A stretch of 27,226 nt of DNA from Bacillota bacterium (GCA_023422005.1 JAEZSC010000035.1:1-27226); one strand, 5' to 3'. Positions 14,817-23,324 are shown, numbered from the stretch's first letter. The notes: generated by a model not told the origin, from the letters alone. Made by a program: numbers and translations.

Positions 14817-15077
14817 TTGAAACATTCCGGAAGCAAAGTCTGGCTTTTTATTGTGCTTTTGATCGCAGGCGCGTTGGCAGGCGCATTGCTGTGGCTGCTG
14901 GCGCTGCAAGTGCTGCCTTCCTCGTGGAATGTGGCGCTTACCGTGGGCTCCACTGCGTCGCCGTGGGTTGTGGATCTGAATGTGGTGTCGTTGGCACTGG
15001 GTTTCAAGCTCTCGCTGAACCCCGGCAGCGCCGTGGGCATCATCGCCGTGCTTATCGGCTGGTTCTGGAAGAGATGA
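14817..15077 (+). CDS. DUF4321 domain-containing small membrane protein
   Basis: An 86-residue protein with two predicted membrane helices (about 8-30 and 68-84) enclosing a short hydrophobic loop that ends L-G-F-K-L-S-L-N-P-G. This matches DUF4321, a small family found next to maf and mreB in Clostridia. The start is a TTG at 14817, with AAGGGG seven bases upstream. No ATG or GTG fits, and an upstream in-frame ATG at 14607 would include the terminator-promoter region. Its stop overlaps the maf start (ATGA). Function unknown; position suggests a link with the elongation machinery. Confidence 0.85.
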   Translation: MKHSGSKVWLFIVLLIAGALAGALLWLLALQVLPSSWNVALTVGSTASPWVVDLNVVSLALGFKLSLNPGSAVGIIAVLIGWFWKR

Positions 15078-15682
15078 CACAGGTCGTGCTGGCAAGCGGC
15101 AGCCCCAGACGCCGGCAACTGCTTGAGCTGATGGGCTTGAGTTTCCGTGTGAGCCCAACCGACGCCGACGAATCGCTGACCGACGGGGAAGACCCCGCCC
15201 GCTCGGCGCAGGAGCTGGCGAGGCGCAAGGCCCTGGCCGCCGCGGCGCATTGGCCACAGGCCGTGGTTATCGCTGCGGACACGCTGGTGGCCGTGGATGG
15301 CGAACCGCTGGGAAAGCCAGAAACGCCCGAGCGTGCAGCCGCCATGCTGCGCCGCCTGAGCGGCCGTGAGCACGAGGTGCTCACTGGCCTGTGCGTGGCT
15401 TGGCGAGGCTCATTGCGCTGCACCTGCGAGCGCACACTGGTGCGCTTTGAGCCGCTGAGCGACGCTGAGATCGACCGTTATGTGCGCACGGGGGAGCCCA
15501 TGGACAAAGCCGGCGCTTATGGCATACAGGGCCGGGCCGGCGTCTTCGTTTCGGGCATCTGCGGCTGTTACTACAACGTCATGGGGCTGCCTCTGGCTCG
15601 CCTGAAGGCGCTCCTGACGGAAACGCTGGGCCTGGAGGGTTATGACAAGCTGATTACCTGGGAAGAGGGAGAAGCGATATGA
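15074..15682 (+). CDS. maf: Maf family nucleotide pyrophosphatase
   Basis: A 202-residue cytoplasmic pyrophosphatase of the Maf/HAM1-like fold that hydrolyses non-canonical or pyrimidine nucleoside triphosphates and is implicated in septum control. A-S-G-S-P-R-R lies at 7-13, the catalytic Asp in A-A-D-T-L-V (D69), D-K-A-G-A-Y-G-I-Q-G at 144-153, and N-V-M-G-L-P at 168-173. The ATG at 15074 overlaps the DUF4321 stop. The final ATGA overlaps mreB, so three genes are translationally chained. Confidence 0.95.
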   Translation: MTQVVLASGSPRRRQLLELMGLSFRVSPTDADESLTDGEDPARSAQELARRKALAAAAHWPQAVVIAADTLVAVDGEPLGKPETPERAAAMLRRLSGREHEVLTGLCVAWRGSLRCTCERTLVRFEPLSDAEIDRYVRTGEPMDKAGAYGIQGRAGVFVSGICGCYYNVMGLPLARLKALLTETLGLEGYDKLITWEEGEAI

Positions 15683-16689
15683 ACATTTTTGGACGCGATG
15701 TCGGGGTGGACCTGGGAACCGCCAATGTACTGGTTTTTGTGCAGGGCCGGGGAGTGGTCATTAGGGAGCCCTCGGTGGTGGCTGTGAACGCCAAGAGCGG
15801 CGCCATACTGGCCGTGGGCGAGGAAGCCCGCCAAATGATTGGACGCACCCCTGGAGAGATCGTGGCTGTGCAGCCGCTGCGCGACGGCGTCATTGCCGAT
15901 TTCCAGATGACCGAGGCCATGCTTTCCTATTTCATCCGCCGTGCGCTGCAGCGGCGCAGCTTCTTCGGTGTCGCTCCTAGGGCAATCGTGTGCGTGCCCT
16001 TTGAGGTCACGGATGTGGAGAAGAGAGCCGTCATAGAGGCCACCCGCAAGGCCGGCGTGCGCGATGCCTTCATCGCCGAGGAGCCCATGGCCGCGGCCAT
16101 CGGCGCGGGGTTGCCGGTGGGCGAAGCCTGCGGCAGCATGATTGTGGACATTGGCGGGGGCACCAGTGAGGCAGCGGTGCTGTCTCTTGGCGGCATCGTC
16201 GTGGCTCGCAGCATCCGCCTGGGCGGTGCCAAGATGGACGAGGCCATCGTGGCTTGGATGAAGCGCGAATACAACCTGCTCATCGGCGATCGCACCGCTG
16301 AGGAGCTCAAGATCATGCTGGGCGCAGCCATGGACCCCAAGGTCGTAAACCGCATGGATATCAAGGGCCGCAACCTGACCAACGGGCTGCCAGTGACCGT
16401 CAATGTGTCCTCGCTGGAGGTGCGCGACGCACTGCGCGAGTCGGTGCAGCAGATCGTGGAGATGGTCAAGTCCACGCTGGAGGACACACCGCCGGAGTTG
16501 GCCAGCGACATTATGGAGCGGGGCATCGTGCTCTCCGGGGGCGGCGCGAGCCTGCAGGGGCTGGACATGCTGATCTACCGCGAAACCGGAATTGCAACCT
16601 ATGTGGCGGAAAACTCCATGGATTGCGTGGCGCTGGGCGCCGGAAAAATGCTGGACCACATGGATGAACTTCTGCGGGGTAGCCGATAA
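15679..16689 (+). CDS. mreB: Rod shape-determining protein MreB
   Basis: A 336-residue bacterial actin that forms membrane-bound filaments and directs lateral wall synthesis. Nucleotide-binding motifs are D-L-G-T-A-N at 11-16, V-D-I-G-G-G-T-S at 156-163 and a C-terminal L-S-G-G-G-A-S-L near residue 285. The usual E-E-P-M-A-A-A-I-G adenosine-region stretch is at 134-142. It starts inside the maf stop codon and precedes mreC by 38 bp. Confidence 0.97.
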   Translation: MNIFGRDVGVDLGTANVLVFVQGRGVVIREPSVVAVNAKSGAILAVGEEARQMIGRTPGEIVAVQPLRDGVIADFQMTEAMLSYFIRRALQRRSFFGVAPRAIVCVPFEVTDVEKRAVIEATRKAGVRDAFIAEEPMAAAIGAGLPVGEACGSMIVDIGGGTSEAAVLSLGGIVVARSIRLGGAKMDEAIVAWMKREYNLLIGDRTAEELKIMLGAAMDPKVVNRMDIKGRNLTNGLPVTVNVSSLEVRDALRESVQQIVEMVKSTLEDTPPELASDIMERGIVLSGGGASLQGLDMLIYRETGIATYVAENSMDCVALGAGKMLDHMDELLRGSR

Positions 16690-16727
16690 TGCGGCTATCC
16701 CCTTATTGACTTTTCGCTGGAGGGCGA

Positions 16728-17660
16728 ATGCGCAACTTTCGGATCAAAATTTGGATGGTACTGGCTGCTCTGCTGGTGTTGCTGGCAATCAGCTTTTTCG
16801 CAACATTCTTCCTGTCTGAGCGCGAAGGCACTGGGGCGGAGAAGGCCGTGGGTGCCGTGGCCGCGCCGGCGGTGGGCAGCGTGCATCGGGCAACGTCGTC
16901 GGTCAAGGAGTTCTTCCTGCGGCTGTTCGCACTGCGCGATATCGACAAGGAGTATGAACAACTCAAAGAACAAAACGCCGCGCTGCAGCTGGAAAATTGG
17001 CTGATGTCCGACCTGCAGAAGGAGAACGAGAGCCTGACCGGGCTGCTGGGCTTTAAGGACACGTACAAACAATTCGAGTATCTGCCGGCGCGGGTCGTGG
17101 GCTCTCAGCCGGGCAATTGGTTCATCAACATCACGCTGGACAAGGGCAGCACCCATGGTGTGAAAAAGGACATGAATGTGGTGACCGCGGAGGGCCTTGT
17201 GGGACGCGTTGTGGAAGTTGGCCCAAGATGGTGCAAGGTCATGACGCTGCTGGACCGCCAGAGCGCCGTGAGCGCCATGATCGAACGCAGCCGCGACGCC
17301 GGCTTTGTGCAAGGCCCGGGAGACCCGCAGAGCGGAGACCCCAAGTGTTCCGTGCAGTACCTTAACTACGACATTGAGGTGATGCCCGGTGACCGGGTGC
17401 TCACCTCGGACAACGGCGGCGTGTTTAAAAAGGGCATACCCGTGGGCACCATCACCGAGGTCAGCCGCGACCCCAACAACCCCTATGCACTGCTTACGCC
17501 GTCGGTGAACTTTTCTTCCATCGAAAACGTACTGATCATAAAGGGTGGGCGCGAGGTGCCCACCGAGAAACAGATTGCCCAGGACCAAAAAGACGCCGCC
17601 AGCCAGCAGAGCGAGGAGAACCAGGACGACAGCACAGCCCAGAACGAGGCCAAGCCATGA
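16728..17660 (+). CDS. mreC: Rod shape-determining protein MreC
   Basis: A 310-residue bitopic protein that scaffolds the elongasome and activates PBP2. It has one N-terminal membrane helix (about 7-30), a coiled coil (about 65-110, rich in E, K and L), and the tandem beta-barrel domain with G-S-T-H-G-V-K-K-D-M-N-V-V near residue 140. L-T-S-D-N-G-G-V-F-K-K-G-I-P-V-G follows near residue 225. The acidic/Gln-rich tail (about 285-310) is longer than necessary. GGAGGG lies just before the ATG. The stop overlaps mreD by 4 bp. Confidence 0.95.
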   Translation: MRNFRIKIWMVLAALLVLLAISFFATFFLSEREGTGAEKAVGAVAAPAVGSVHRATSSVKEFFLRLFALRDIDKEYEQLKEQNAALQLENWLMSDLQKENESLTGLLGFKDTYKQFEYLPARVVGSQPGNWFINITLDKGSTHGVKKDMNVVTAEGLVGRVVEVGPRWCKVMTLLDRQSAVSAMIERSRDAGFVQGPGDPQSGDPKCSVQYLNYDIEVMPGDRVLTSDNGGVFKKGIPVGTITEVSRDPNNPYALLTPSVNFSSIENVLIIKGGREVPTEKQIAQDQKDAASQQSEENQDDSTAQNEAKP

Positions 17661-18175
17661 AGAACAGCCTGCTGATCGCGGCCTTGCTGATTGTCGCATT
17701 TCTCATACAGACGGCAGTTTTCAGCGCATTGGGTGTCACGATGATCGCGCCTGATTTGTTGCTGGTCGTGCTGGTGCCCGCCGCCGTGCTGTGGAAGCCG
17801 GCGCCGGTGGCGCTGATGGGGGCTGCCGTCGGGCTGTTTATGGATGTTCTATTTGGCCGGGGCGTTGGCCTGTACGCCATGGCCTATCTGGGTTTCCCCT
17901 GGCTCATCGGCACCCAGGGCCGCCGGTTGTTCCATGAGAACGCCGTGATTCCGGCGATGATGGCCGGCGCGGCCCATGCTTTGGTGTTTCTTTTCACAGC
18001 GCTGATGGTCTATCTGGGCCGTATGCCGATCATCCTCAGCGCCGAAATCCTGCTTAAGACGTTGATCAGCGTGCTGCTCACCACAGGGCTGACCATCCCC
18101 GCCTATCTGATGATGTTCGGCTACGCGCACCGCAGAGTCAAGCGCAGCACCGGTGTCATTACGATTGGCCGTTGA
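17657..18175 (+). CDS. mreD: Rod shape-determining protein MreD
   Basis: A 172-residue polytopic membrane protein with about five hydrophobic helices. The family-typical segment M-D-V-L-F-G-R-G-V-G-L-Y (about 62-73) is clear. It pairs with MreC in the elongasome. The ATGA overlap with mreC shows coupling. Downstream, 53 bp separate it from the PBP2 start. Confidence 0.93.
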   Translation: MKNSLLIAALLIVAFLIQTAVFSALGVTMIAPDLLLVVLVPAAVLWKPAPVALMGAAVGLFMDVLFGRGVGLYAMAYLGFPWLIGTQGRRLFHENAVIPAMMAGAAHALVFLFTALMVYLGRMPIILSAEILLKTLISVLLTTGLTIPAYLMMFGYAHRRVKRSTGVITIGR

Positions 18176-18213
18176 CATGGCAGCGGCAAGACATAGCTGT
18201 CAGAGTTCTTCAC

Positions 18214-18231
18214 AGGAGGTGAATTCTCATT
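18214..18231 (+). promoter_or_regulatory. Strong ribosome-binding site placed before an apparent ATT start codon
   Basis: AGGAGGT at 18214-18220 is followed by eight bases and then ATT at 18229. The PBP2 frame opens after a TGA at 18220-18222 and contains no ATG, GTG or TTG until the GTG at 18280, which would cut the membrane anchor in half. Confidence 0.6.
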
Positions 18232-20745
18232 CGTACGGAGTTTAAAACAAGATATCTCGCCATCGGCGCTCTCTTTGCTGTGATCCTGCTGCTGATGCTG
18301 TTCCGGCTGTTCGATCTGACATTCAATCAGGGGGAGGACCTGCTGGCCAGAGCGCAGGAGTTCAGCCGCAAGGAGCTTCGCCTGACCGGCGCCCGCGGCA
18401 AGATACTCGACCGCAACGGCCTGCCGCTGGCTTATAACGAAACCAGCTACGATGTGCAATTTGTAAAGGACCCGAAGCTGCGCACCAAGACAGACCGCGA
18501 GCGCTACACCAAGTCCATAATCCGCACCATCGACATCATTGAGGAAAACGGAGGCAAGCTGAGCACACGTTTCGCCATGGAGCGCGGGGAGGACGGTGTG
18601 TTGACGTTGAGCTGGCCGGGCTTGGACCCTGTGGAGGACAAGGGGTCCTATGACCGTCAGGTGAACCTGTTCCGTGGCAACATGAGCTCCGGCACCGGCG
18701 GCAAGGTCAAGAAGACCATGGAGCTGGAGGAAATGCTGGCCAATCTGCGGGAGTTCTACTTCATTCCCGCCAGCTTCACCGAAGAGAAGGCGATGAAGGT
18801 GCTGGGCGTGTGGCAGGAGGCCGTGTACTCCGCCTATCAGATCAGCTACATCCCCGCGGTGTTGGCCAAGGATGTGGATATGAACACCGTGGCGCAGGTG
18901 GAGATTCGCGCCAACGAGCTCATCGGCATGCAGATCGGCCAGGGGCGCACACGGGTGTATCCCAACAAGTCCATGGCTGCGCACATCATTGGCTACACCG
19001 GCCGCATGCTCAATGAGAAGACCATCGTGCAAAACGAGCAGGCCGGTTACAAGCGCGATGACCTGGTGGGCATCACCGGTATAGAGGCCAGCCAAGAGTT
19101 GGAGCTGACCGGCAACATCGCCGAGCGCACCGGCACCCGCGTCGTGGAGGCCGACAGCCAAGGCAAGGTCATCCGCGAGCTGGAGAGCGACAACAAACAG
19201 CCCACGGCCGGCAACAACGTGATGCTGACCATCGACAGCGGCCTGCAGAAGGTGCTGGAGGAGGCGCTGCCTGAAAATATAAAGCAGATCCGCGCCGTAC
19301 AGGAGGACAGGTTTAACGATCCCAAGGCCAAAGAGGAACAGGATTATGACGAAAAGATACGAAAGCGCAGCGAAGACATCGGCAAGGAATGGCCGCTGAG
19401 CTATTGCAACAGCGGCGCCGCCGTGGTCATGGATGTGCATACCGGCGACATCCTGGCCATGGGCAGCTATCCGACATATGACCTGAACTTGTTCACCGGC
19501 GGCATCTCCAAGGATGCTTTGGCCAAGTTGATGGAAGATCCGGCCAATCCGCTTTTCAACCGGGCCATCGCCAGCCGCGGTACACCGGGTTCCATCTTCA
19601 AGATGGCCACCGGTCTGGCGGGGCTCATGGAGGGTGTCATCACGACGGAGACGCAGATCTCCGATGAAGGGCCATACACAAAGCATACGACGATCCGCAG
19701 CCAAGCGCCCAAGTGCTACACGACGAACTATGCGGGGCACGCCAATCTAAACATTGTCGATGCGCTCAAGGTCAGCTGCAACTATTTCTTCTTCACTGTG
19801 GCCGACGGCCTCAAAAGCGACAAGCTTAACAAGTGGGCGGACCTGCTGGGCTTGACCAGCCTGACCGGTGTGGAGCTGCCCGGCGAGGTCAAAAGCCAGG
19901 TGGGCAACCAGAAAACGCTTTATGACCCCGACTCCAGCCCCGGCGGTGTGGCCTCGCTGGTATACAAAAACATACTGGGGATCATCAAAGAGGCGTGCGA
20001 CGCGCAGAAGCTGAACATCACCGACGAGAAGTATGACGCTGTCGTCCGCGAGCTGATGCAGCTGGCGGAGCTGACCTCGGAAATGGGACCGGACATCCGC
20101 GCCATCCTCAAGAACGAGCTGAACCTGGATTCCCAGGTCATCATATCCAGGAACATGGCGTCGCTGATCTCCCTGCAGCTGGTGCAGATCAAGTGGGACG
20201 ACAACGACACAATCGTGACCGGCATAGGCCAGAGCGTCACGATGCTGACGCCCATTGCCGTGGCGCGCTATATGTCTGCTATCGTCAATGGTGGTGAGGT
20301 TTATGACGCCAAACTCGTCAAGGCCATCGTGAGCCCTGAAGGCAAGGTGCGGGATAAGCCGCCGGTGCTCGTGCGCAACCTGAACGTGCCCAATGTAACC
20401 CCGAATTATCTGGACAAGATCAAGGAAGGCATGGAGAAGGTCGTCAGCGAAGAAGATGGCGGCACCGCCGGTAAGGACTTTGAAGGGTTTGAGTATCTGA
20501 AAGAGATTGGCGGCAAGACCGGCACCGCCCAGGTCAGCAAGATCGACCTGGAGAACAACGCGTGGTTCGTGGCCTTCGCGCCCTTTGAAAAGCCGGAGAT
20601 CGCCGTGGTCGTCTACATGCCCAACGGCTATTCCGGCCATTACGCCAGCTACACCGCACGGCAGGTCATACAGTACTACATGGATCAGAAGAAGATGGCT
20701 GACAAACCGGCAACGCTGCCGGTGGTCAACACGCTGACGCGCTGA
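18229..20745 (+). CDS. mrdA: Penicillin-binding protein 2 (elongation-specific transpeptidase), apparent ATT start
   Basis: An 838-residue class B PBP that cross-links lateral-wall peptidoglycan as partner of RodA. From the ATT, a basic cytoplasmic tail (R-T-E-F-K-T-R) and one membrane helix (about 10-30) precede the dimerisation domain, with R-G-K-I-L-D-R-N-G-L-P near residue 56. The transpeptidase domain has S-I-F-K (catalytic S455, K458), S-C-N (516-518) and G-K-T-G-T (762-766). The S-x-N to K-T-G distance is about 245 residues versus roughly 160 in E. coli PBP2, because of a charged, mostly helical insertion at about 569-659. A second charged stretch sits near 357-388. The GTG at 18280 is the next standard start, but it truncates the anchor and lacks a ribosome site. 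A SpoVD-like role is less likely, given no PASTA domain and the mre context. Confidence 0.92.
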   Translation: MRTEFKTRYLAIGALFAVILLLMLFRLFDLTFNQGEDLLARAQEFSRKELRLTGARGKILDRNGLPLAYNETSYDVQFVKDPKLRTKTDRERYTKSIIRTIDIIEENGGKLSTRFAMERGEDGVLTLSWPGLDPVEDKGSYDRQVNLFRGNMSSGTGGKVKKTMELEEMLANLREFYFIPASFTEEKAMKVLGVWQEAVYSAYQISYIPAVLAKDVDMNTVAQVEIRANELIGMQIGQGRTRVYPNKSMAAHIIGYTGRMLNEKTIVQNEQAGYKRDDLVGITGIEASQELELTGNIAERTGTRVVEADSQGKVIRELESDNKQPTAGNNVMLTIDSGLQKVLEEALPENIKQIRAVQEDRFNDPKAKEEQDYDEKIRKRSEDIGKEWPLSYCNSGAAVVMDVHTGDILAMGSYPTYDLNLFTGGISKDALAKLMEDPANPLFNRAIASRGTPGSIFKMATGLAGLMEGVITTETQISDEGPYTKHTTIRSQAPKCYTTNYAGHANLNIVDALKVSCNYFFFTVADGLKSDKLNKWADLLGLTSLTGVELPGEVKSQVGNQKTLYDPDSSPGGVASLVYKNILGIIKEACDAQKLNITDEKYDAVVRELMQLAELTSEMGPDIRAILKNELNLDSQVIISRNMASLISLQLVQIKWDDNDTIVTGIGQSVTMLTPIAVARYMSAIVNGGEVYDAKLVKAIVSPEGKVRDKPPVLVRNLNVPNVTPNYLDKIKEGMEKVVSEEDGGTAGKDFEGFEYLKEIGGKTGTAQVSKIDLENNAWFVAFAPFEKPEIAVVVYMPNGYSGHYASYTARQVIQYYMDQKKMADKPATLPVVNTLTR

Positions 20746-20881
20746 GCGACCGGGGGCCGCAGCCGGGGCGGGCAGGGCTCGCTGTCAAAATGGCACCAAA
20801 CACTACATGAACGGGAATGACGTTCAGCATGGATGGGGAGCCTGCTGGGCCGCACATATCGGCAACAGGAGGCAAGGAGAA

Positions 20882-21661
20882 ATGTCTGAGGTATTGGTCA
20901 TCACTTCCGGCAAGGGCGGCGTGGGCAAGACCACGACGACTGCCAACCTGGGCGTGGCGCTGGCGCTGGCGGGCCGCAGCGTGGCGCTGGTGGACGCGGA
21001 CATCGGCCTGCGAAACCTGGATCTGGCCCTGGGCTTGGAAAACGACATCGCTTACGACGTGCTGGACGTTGTGAGCGGCGCGTGCGGGCTGCGCCAGGCG
21101 CTCATCCGCGACCGGCGCTGGGGCACGCTGTGGCTGCTGCCCGCCGCCCAGCACCGCGACAAGGCCAGCTTGACGCCGGAGCAGATGCAGGGCATACTGG
21201 CCAAGCTGCGGGAGGATTTCGACTACGTGCTCGTGGATTGCCCCGCCGGCATAGAACAGGGCTTTCGCAACGCCATCGCCGGGGCGGACAGGGCCATCAT
21301 CGTGACCGTGCCGGAAGTGACCGCCGTGCGTGACGGTCTGCGGGTAAAAACGCTGCTGGACGAATGCGCACTGCCCGTGGCCGGCATGGTGCTCACCCGC
21401 TTCCGGCCCAAGATGGCCCGGCGGGGGGAGATTCTGGACATCGACGACGCCGTGGCGATCATCGGGGCGGACCTGCTGGGCGTCATACCCGAGGATGAGG
21501 ACGTCGTGCGCGCCGGCAACTATGGCGAACCGCTGGCCGCGGGCAACACGCCGGCGGCCAAGGCCTACAAGCTGCTGGCACAGCGGCTGCAGGGGAGCGA
21601 GCCCCCGCAGCAAAAGGGCTTAAGCGCGTTATTTAAAGGATTGTTCGGTCGCGCCGGGTAA
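20882..21661 (+). CDS. minD: Septum site-determining ATPase MinD
   Basis: A 259-residue deviant-Walker ATPase that binds the membrane as an ATP dimer and positions division. The motif K-G-G-V-G-K-T-T is at 11-18. V-D-A-D-I-G-L-R-N-L-D near residue 38 and V-D-C-P-A-G-I-E near residue 118 complete the active site. The C-terminus ends in an amphipathic S-A-L-F-K-G-L-F-G-R, the membrane-targeting helix. AAGGAGA precedes the ATG at 20882; an in-frame ATG at 20807 adds a non-conserved tail and is rejected. Neither minC before it nor minE after it is present, though both often flank minD in clostridial mre clusters. The 136-bp gap upstream shows no remnant of minC. Confidence 0.95.
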   Translation: MSEVLVITSGKGGVGKTTTTANLGVALALAGRSVALVDADIGLRNLDLALGLENDIAYDVLDVVSGACGLRQALIRDRRWGTLWLLPAAQHRDKASLTPEQMQGILAKLREDFDYVLVDCPAGIEQGFRNAIAGADRAIIVTVPEVTAVRDGLRVKTLLDECALPVAGMVLTRFRPKMARRGEILDIDDAVAIIGADLLGVIPEDEDVVRAGNYGEPLAAGNTPAAKAYKLLAQRLQGSEPPQQKGLSALFKGLFGRAG

Positions 21662-21686
21662 AGCGCTTATCAAAATGGAGGAATCA

Positions 21687-22841
21687 TTGCAACTCGAACG
21701 GAAGAATTTTAAGAACTTTGACATACCGCTGGTCTTGATTTCGCTGGCGCTCATCGTGTTCGGCGTGCTTATGATCGGCAACGCCACGGGCAACCCCACG
21801 GCGTCCATGGACGACGGGTGGCTCACGGTCATCGCCAGCATGAACAGGACCCAGGTTATGCTCACTATGCTGTGGGTGCTGGTAGGCACCGTGGCGGCGG
21901 GCGTCGTCATCTATTTCGACTACCACACCTATGGCGAGGCGAAAAACTACATCTACTGGGGTACTGTGGCCATGCTGGGCGTCGTGCTGGCCATCGGCAG
22001 CACGGTCAACGGCTCCAAGTCTTGGCTGATGGGTGGCAGCGTGCAGCCTTCGGAGGTTGCCAAGCTGGCGCTGATCCTTGTTCTGTCCAAGACGCTCTCG
22101 GAGAAGCCCGAGGGTATCCGCACCGTCAAGGAGTTGCTGCGGGTACTGGCCATGGTGGGCCTGCCCATCGCGCTGATCATCGGCCAGAAAGACTTCGGCA
22201 CCATGCTCGTGTACGTGTTCATCACGGGTGTGCTGCTGTTCGTCAGCGGCACCAACTGGAAGCTGCTGCTGGGCCTGGTGGGCGCCGGCGGCATTCTGGC
22301 GGTGCCCACGTGGTTCCTCGTGGGTGACACGCAGCGCACGCGCATCCTGACATTCATAGACCCTGCTTCGGCCAGTGACAGCCAACTGTATAACGTCACG
22401 CAGAGCATCACGGCCATCGGTTCCGGTCAAATGACCGGCCGGGGTTTTTTCGCAGAAGGCTCTTTCTGCCAGCTGGATTACATCCCGGTCAAGGAGTCGG
22501 ACTTTATCTTCTCCATCACCGCAGAAACGCTTGGTTTTTTCGGCGCCGGGATCATCATTGTGCTCTATCTGTTTCTTCTGGTGCGGCTGCTGGTGCTTTC
22601 GCGGCGCTCTTTTGACCGCTACGGCAGCTATCTGATCATCGGCGTAATGGCCTTCTTCGCCTTCCACATCTTCGAAAACATCGGCATGAACATGGGCGTG
22701 ATGCCCGTCACCGGCATACCTCTGCCTTTCCTGAGCTATGGAGGCAGCAATATGGTGACCAACCTGATCGCCATAGGCCTGGTGCAAAACGTGTGCATGC
22801 GCCGAAGATACAGCATATTCAGGGAAGGGGAAGTCTATTGA
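21687..22841 (+). CDS. rodA: RodA-type peptidoglycan glycosyltransferase (SEDS family)
   Basis: A 384-residue SEDS protein with about ten membrane helices that polymerises lipid II in the elongasome with PBP2. Family motifs include V-Q-P-S-E-V-A-K (119-126), the helix before G-Q-K-D-F-G-T-M-L with the essential Asp at about 169 (Lys replaces the usual Pro before it), E-S-D-F-I-F (270-275), and G-V-M-P-V-T-G-I-P-L-P-F-L-S-Y-G-G-S near the C-terminus. TTG at 21687 is chosen because GGAGGAA lies six bases upstream; the ATG at 21675 contains that site and has none of its own. The stop overlaps the mgsA start (TTGA). RodA is favoured over FtsW by the mre context. Confidence 0.93.
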   Translation: MQLERKNFKNFDIPLVLISLALIVFGVLMIGNATGNPTASMDDGWLTVIASMNRTQVMLTMLWVLVGTVAAGVVIYFDYHTYGEAKNYIYWGTVAMLGVVLAIGSTVNGSKSWLMGGSVQPSEVAKLALILVLSKTLSEKPEGIRTVKELLRVLAMVGLPIALIIGQKDFGTMLVYVFITGVLLFVSGTNWKLLLGLVGAGGILAVPTWFLVGDTQRTRILTFIDPASASDSQLYNVTQSITAIGSGQMTGRGFFAEGSFCQLDYIPVKESDFIFSITAETLGFFGAGIIIVLYLFLLVRLLVLSRRSFDRYGSYLIIGVMAFFAFHIFENIGMNMGVMPVTGIPLPFLSYGGSNMVTNLIAIGLVQNVCMRRRYSIFREGEVY

Positions 22842-23251
22842 ACATCGCTCTGATCGCTCATGACAAGAAAAAGAAGGACATGGTGAACTTCTGCACGTGC
22901 TATGCCGGCGTACTGGCCGAGCACAGCCTGTGCGCCACCGGCACCACCGGCGGCCTGGTGGCCGAGCACACGGGTCTCAAGGTGCTGCGTTTTCTTTCCG
23001 GCCCGCTGGGCGGCGACCAGCAGATCGGCGCCCGCGTGGCTTACAACCACATCGACCTTGTCATCTTCCTGCGGGACCCGCTGACAGCCCAGCCCCACGA
23101 GCCCGACGTGTCGGCGCTGCTGCGGCTGTGCGACGTGCACAACATACCGCTGGCCACCAACCTGGCCTCCGCCGAGGCGCTCATCAAGGCGCTGGCCCGC
23201 GGCGACTTGGACTGGCGTGTGAAGGTGAACCCGCCGGAGAATTATTTATAG
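22838..23251 (+). CDS. mgsA: Methylglyoxal synthase
   Basis: A 137-residue cytoplasmic enzyme converting dihydroxyacetone phosphate to methylglyoxal and phosphate, a bypass that relieves sugar-phosphate stress. Residues equivalent to the E. coli active site keep a constant offset of 11: H8 (A-H-D-K-K), D60 (G-G-D-Q-Q-I-G), D80 (L-R-D-P-L), H87 (Q-P-H-E-P-D) and D90. Phosphate-binding T-G-T-T-G is at 34-38. The start is a TTG overlapping the rodA stop (TTGA); the N-terminus N-I-A-L-I-A-H-D matches the family only from there. It is the last gene of the cell-shape operon, a position known from Clostridia. Confidence 0.96.
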   Translation: MNIALIAHDKKKKDMVNFCTCYAGVLAEHSLCATGTTGGLVAEHTGLKVLRFLSGPLGGDQQIGARVAYNHIDLVIFLRDPLTAQPHEPDVSALLRLCDVHNIPLATNLASAEALIKALARGDLDWRVKVNPPENYL

Positions 23252-23281
23252 TCAAACCTATGACGCATAATGTCGCTTTAT

Positions 23282-23324
23282 AGGGAGTGCTGCCACAGGG
23301 AGTGTTGCAGCGCTCCCTTCTTTT
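23282..23324 (+). terminator. Terminator of the cell-shape operon
   Basis: A 12-bp stem AGGGAGTGCTGC (23282-23293) with GCAGCGCTCCCT (23307-23318), including one G-U pair, a 13-nt loop and a TTCTTTT tail. On the minus strand the same hairpin, with one mismatch, could end the convergent glycosidase transcript. Confidence 0.85.

Noticed and set aside
18177..18245. Short frame from the ATG at 18177 ending at the TAA at 18243, considered as the true PBP2 start with a frameshift
   Set aside because: Its residues do not resemble a PBP2 N-terminus, while the ATT frame gives a normal basic tail and membrane anchor behind a strong ribosome site.
20807..20881. In-frame extension of minD from the ATG at 20807, possibly a minC remnant
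   Set aside because: The 25 residues are not MinC-like, and AAGGAGA places the start at 20882.
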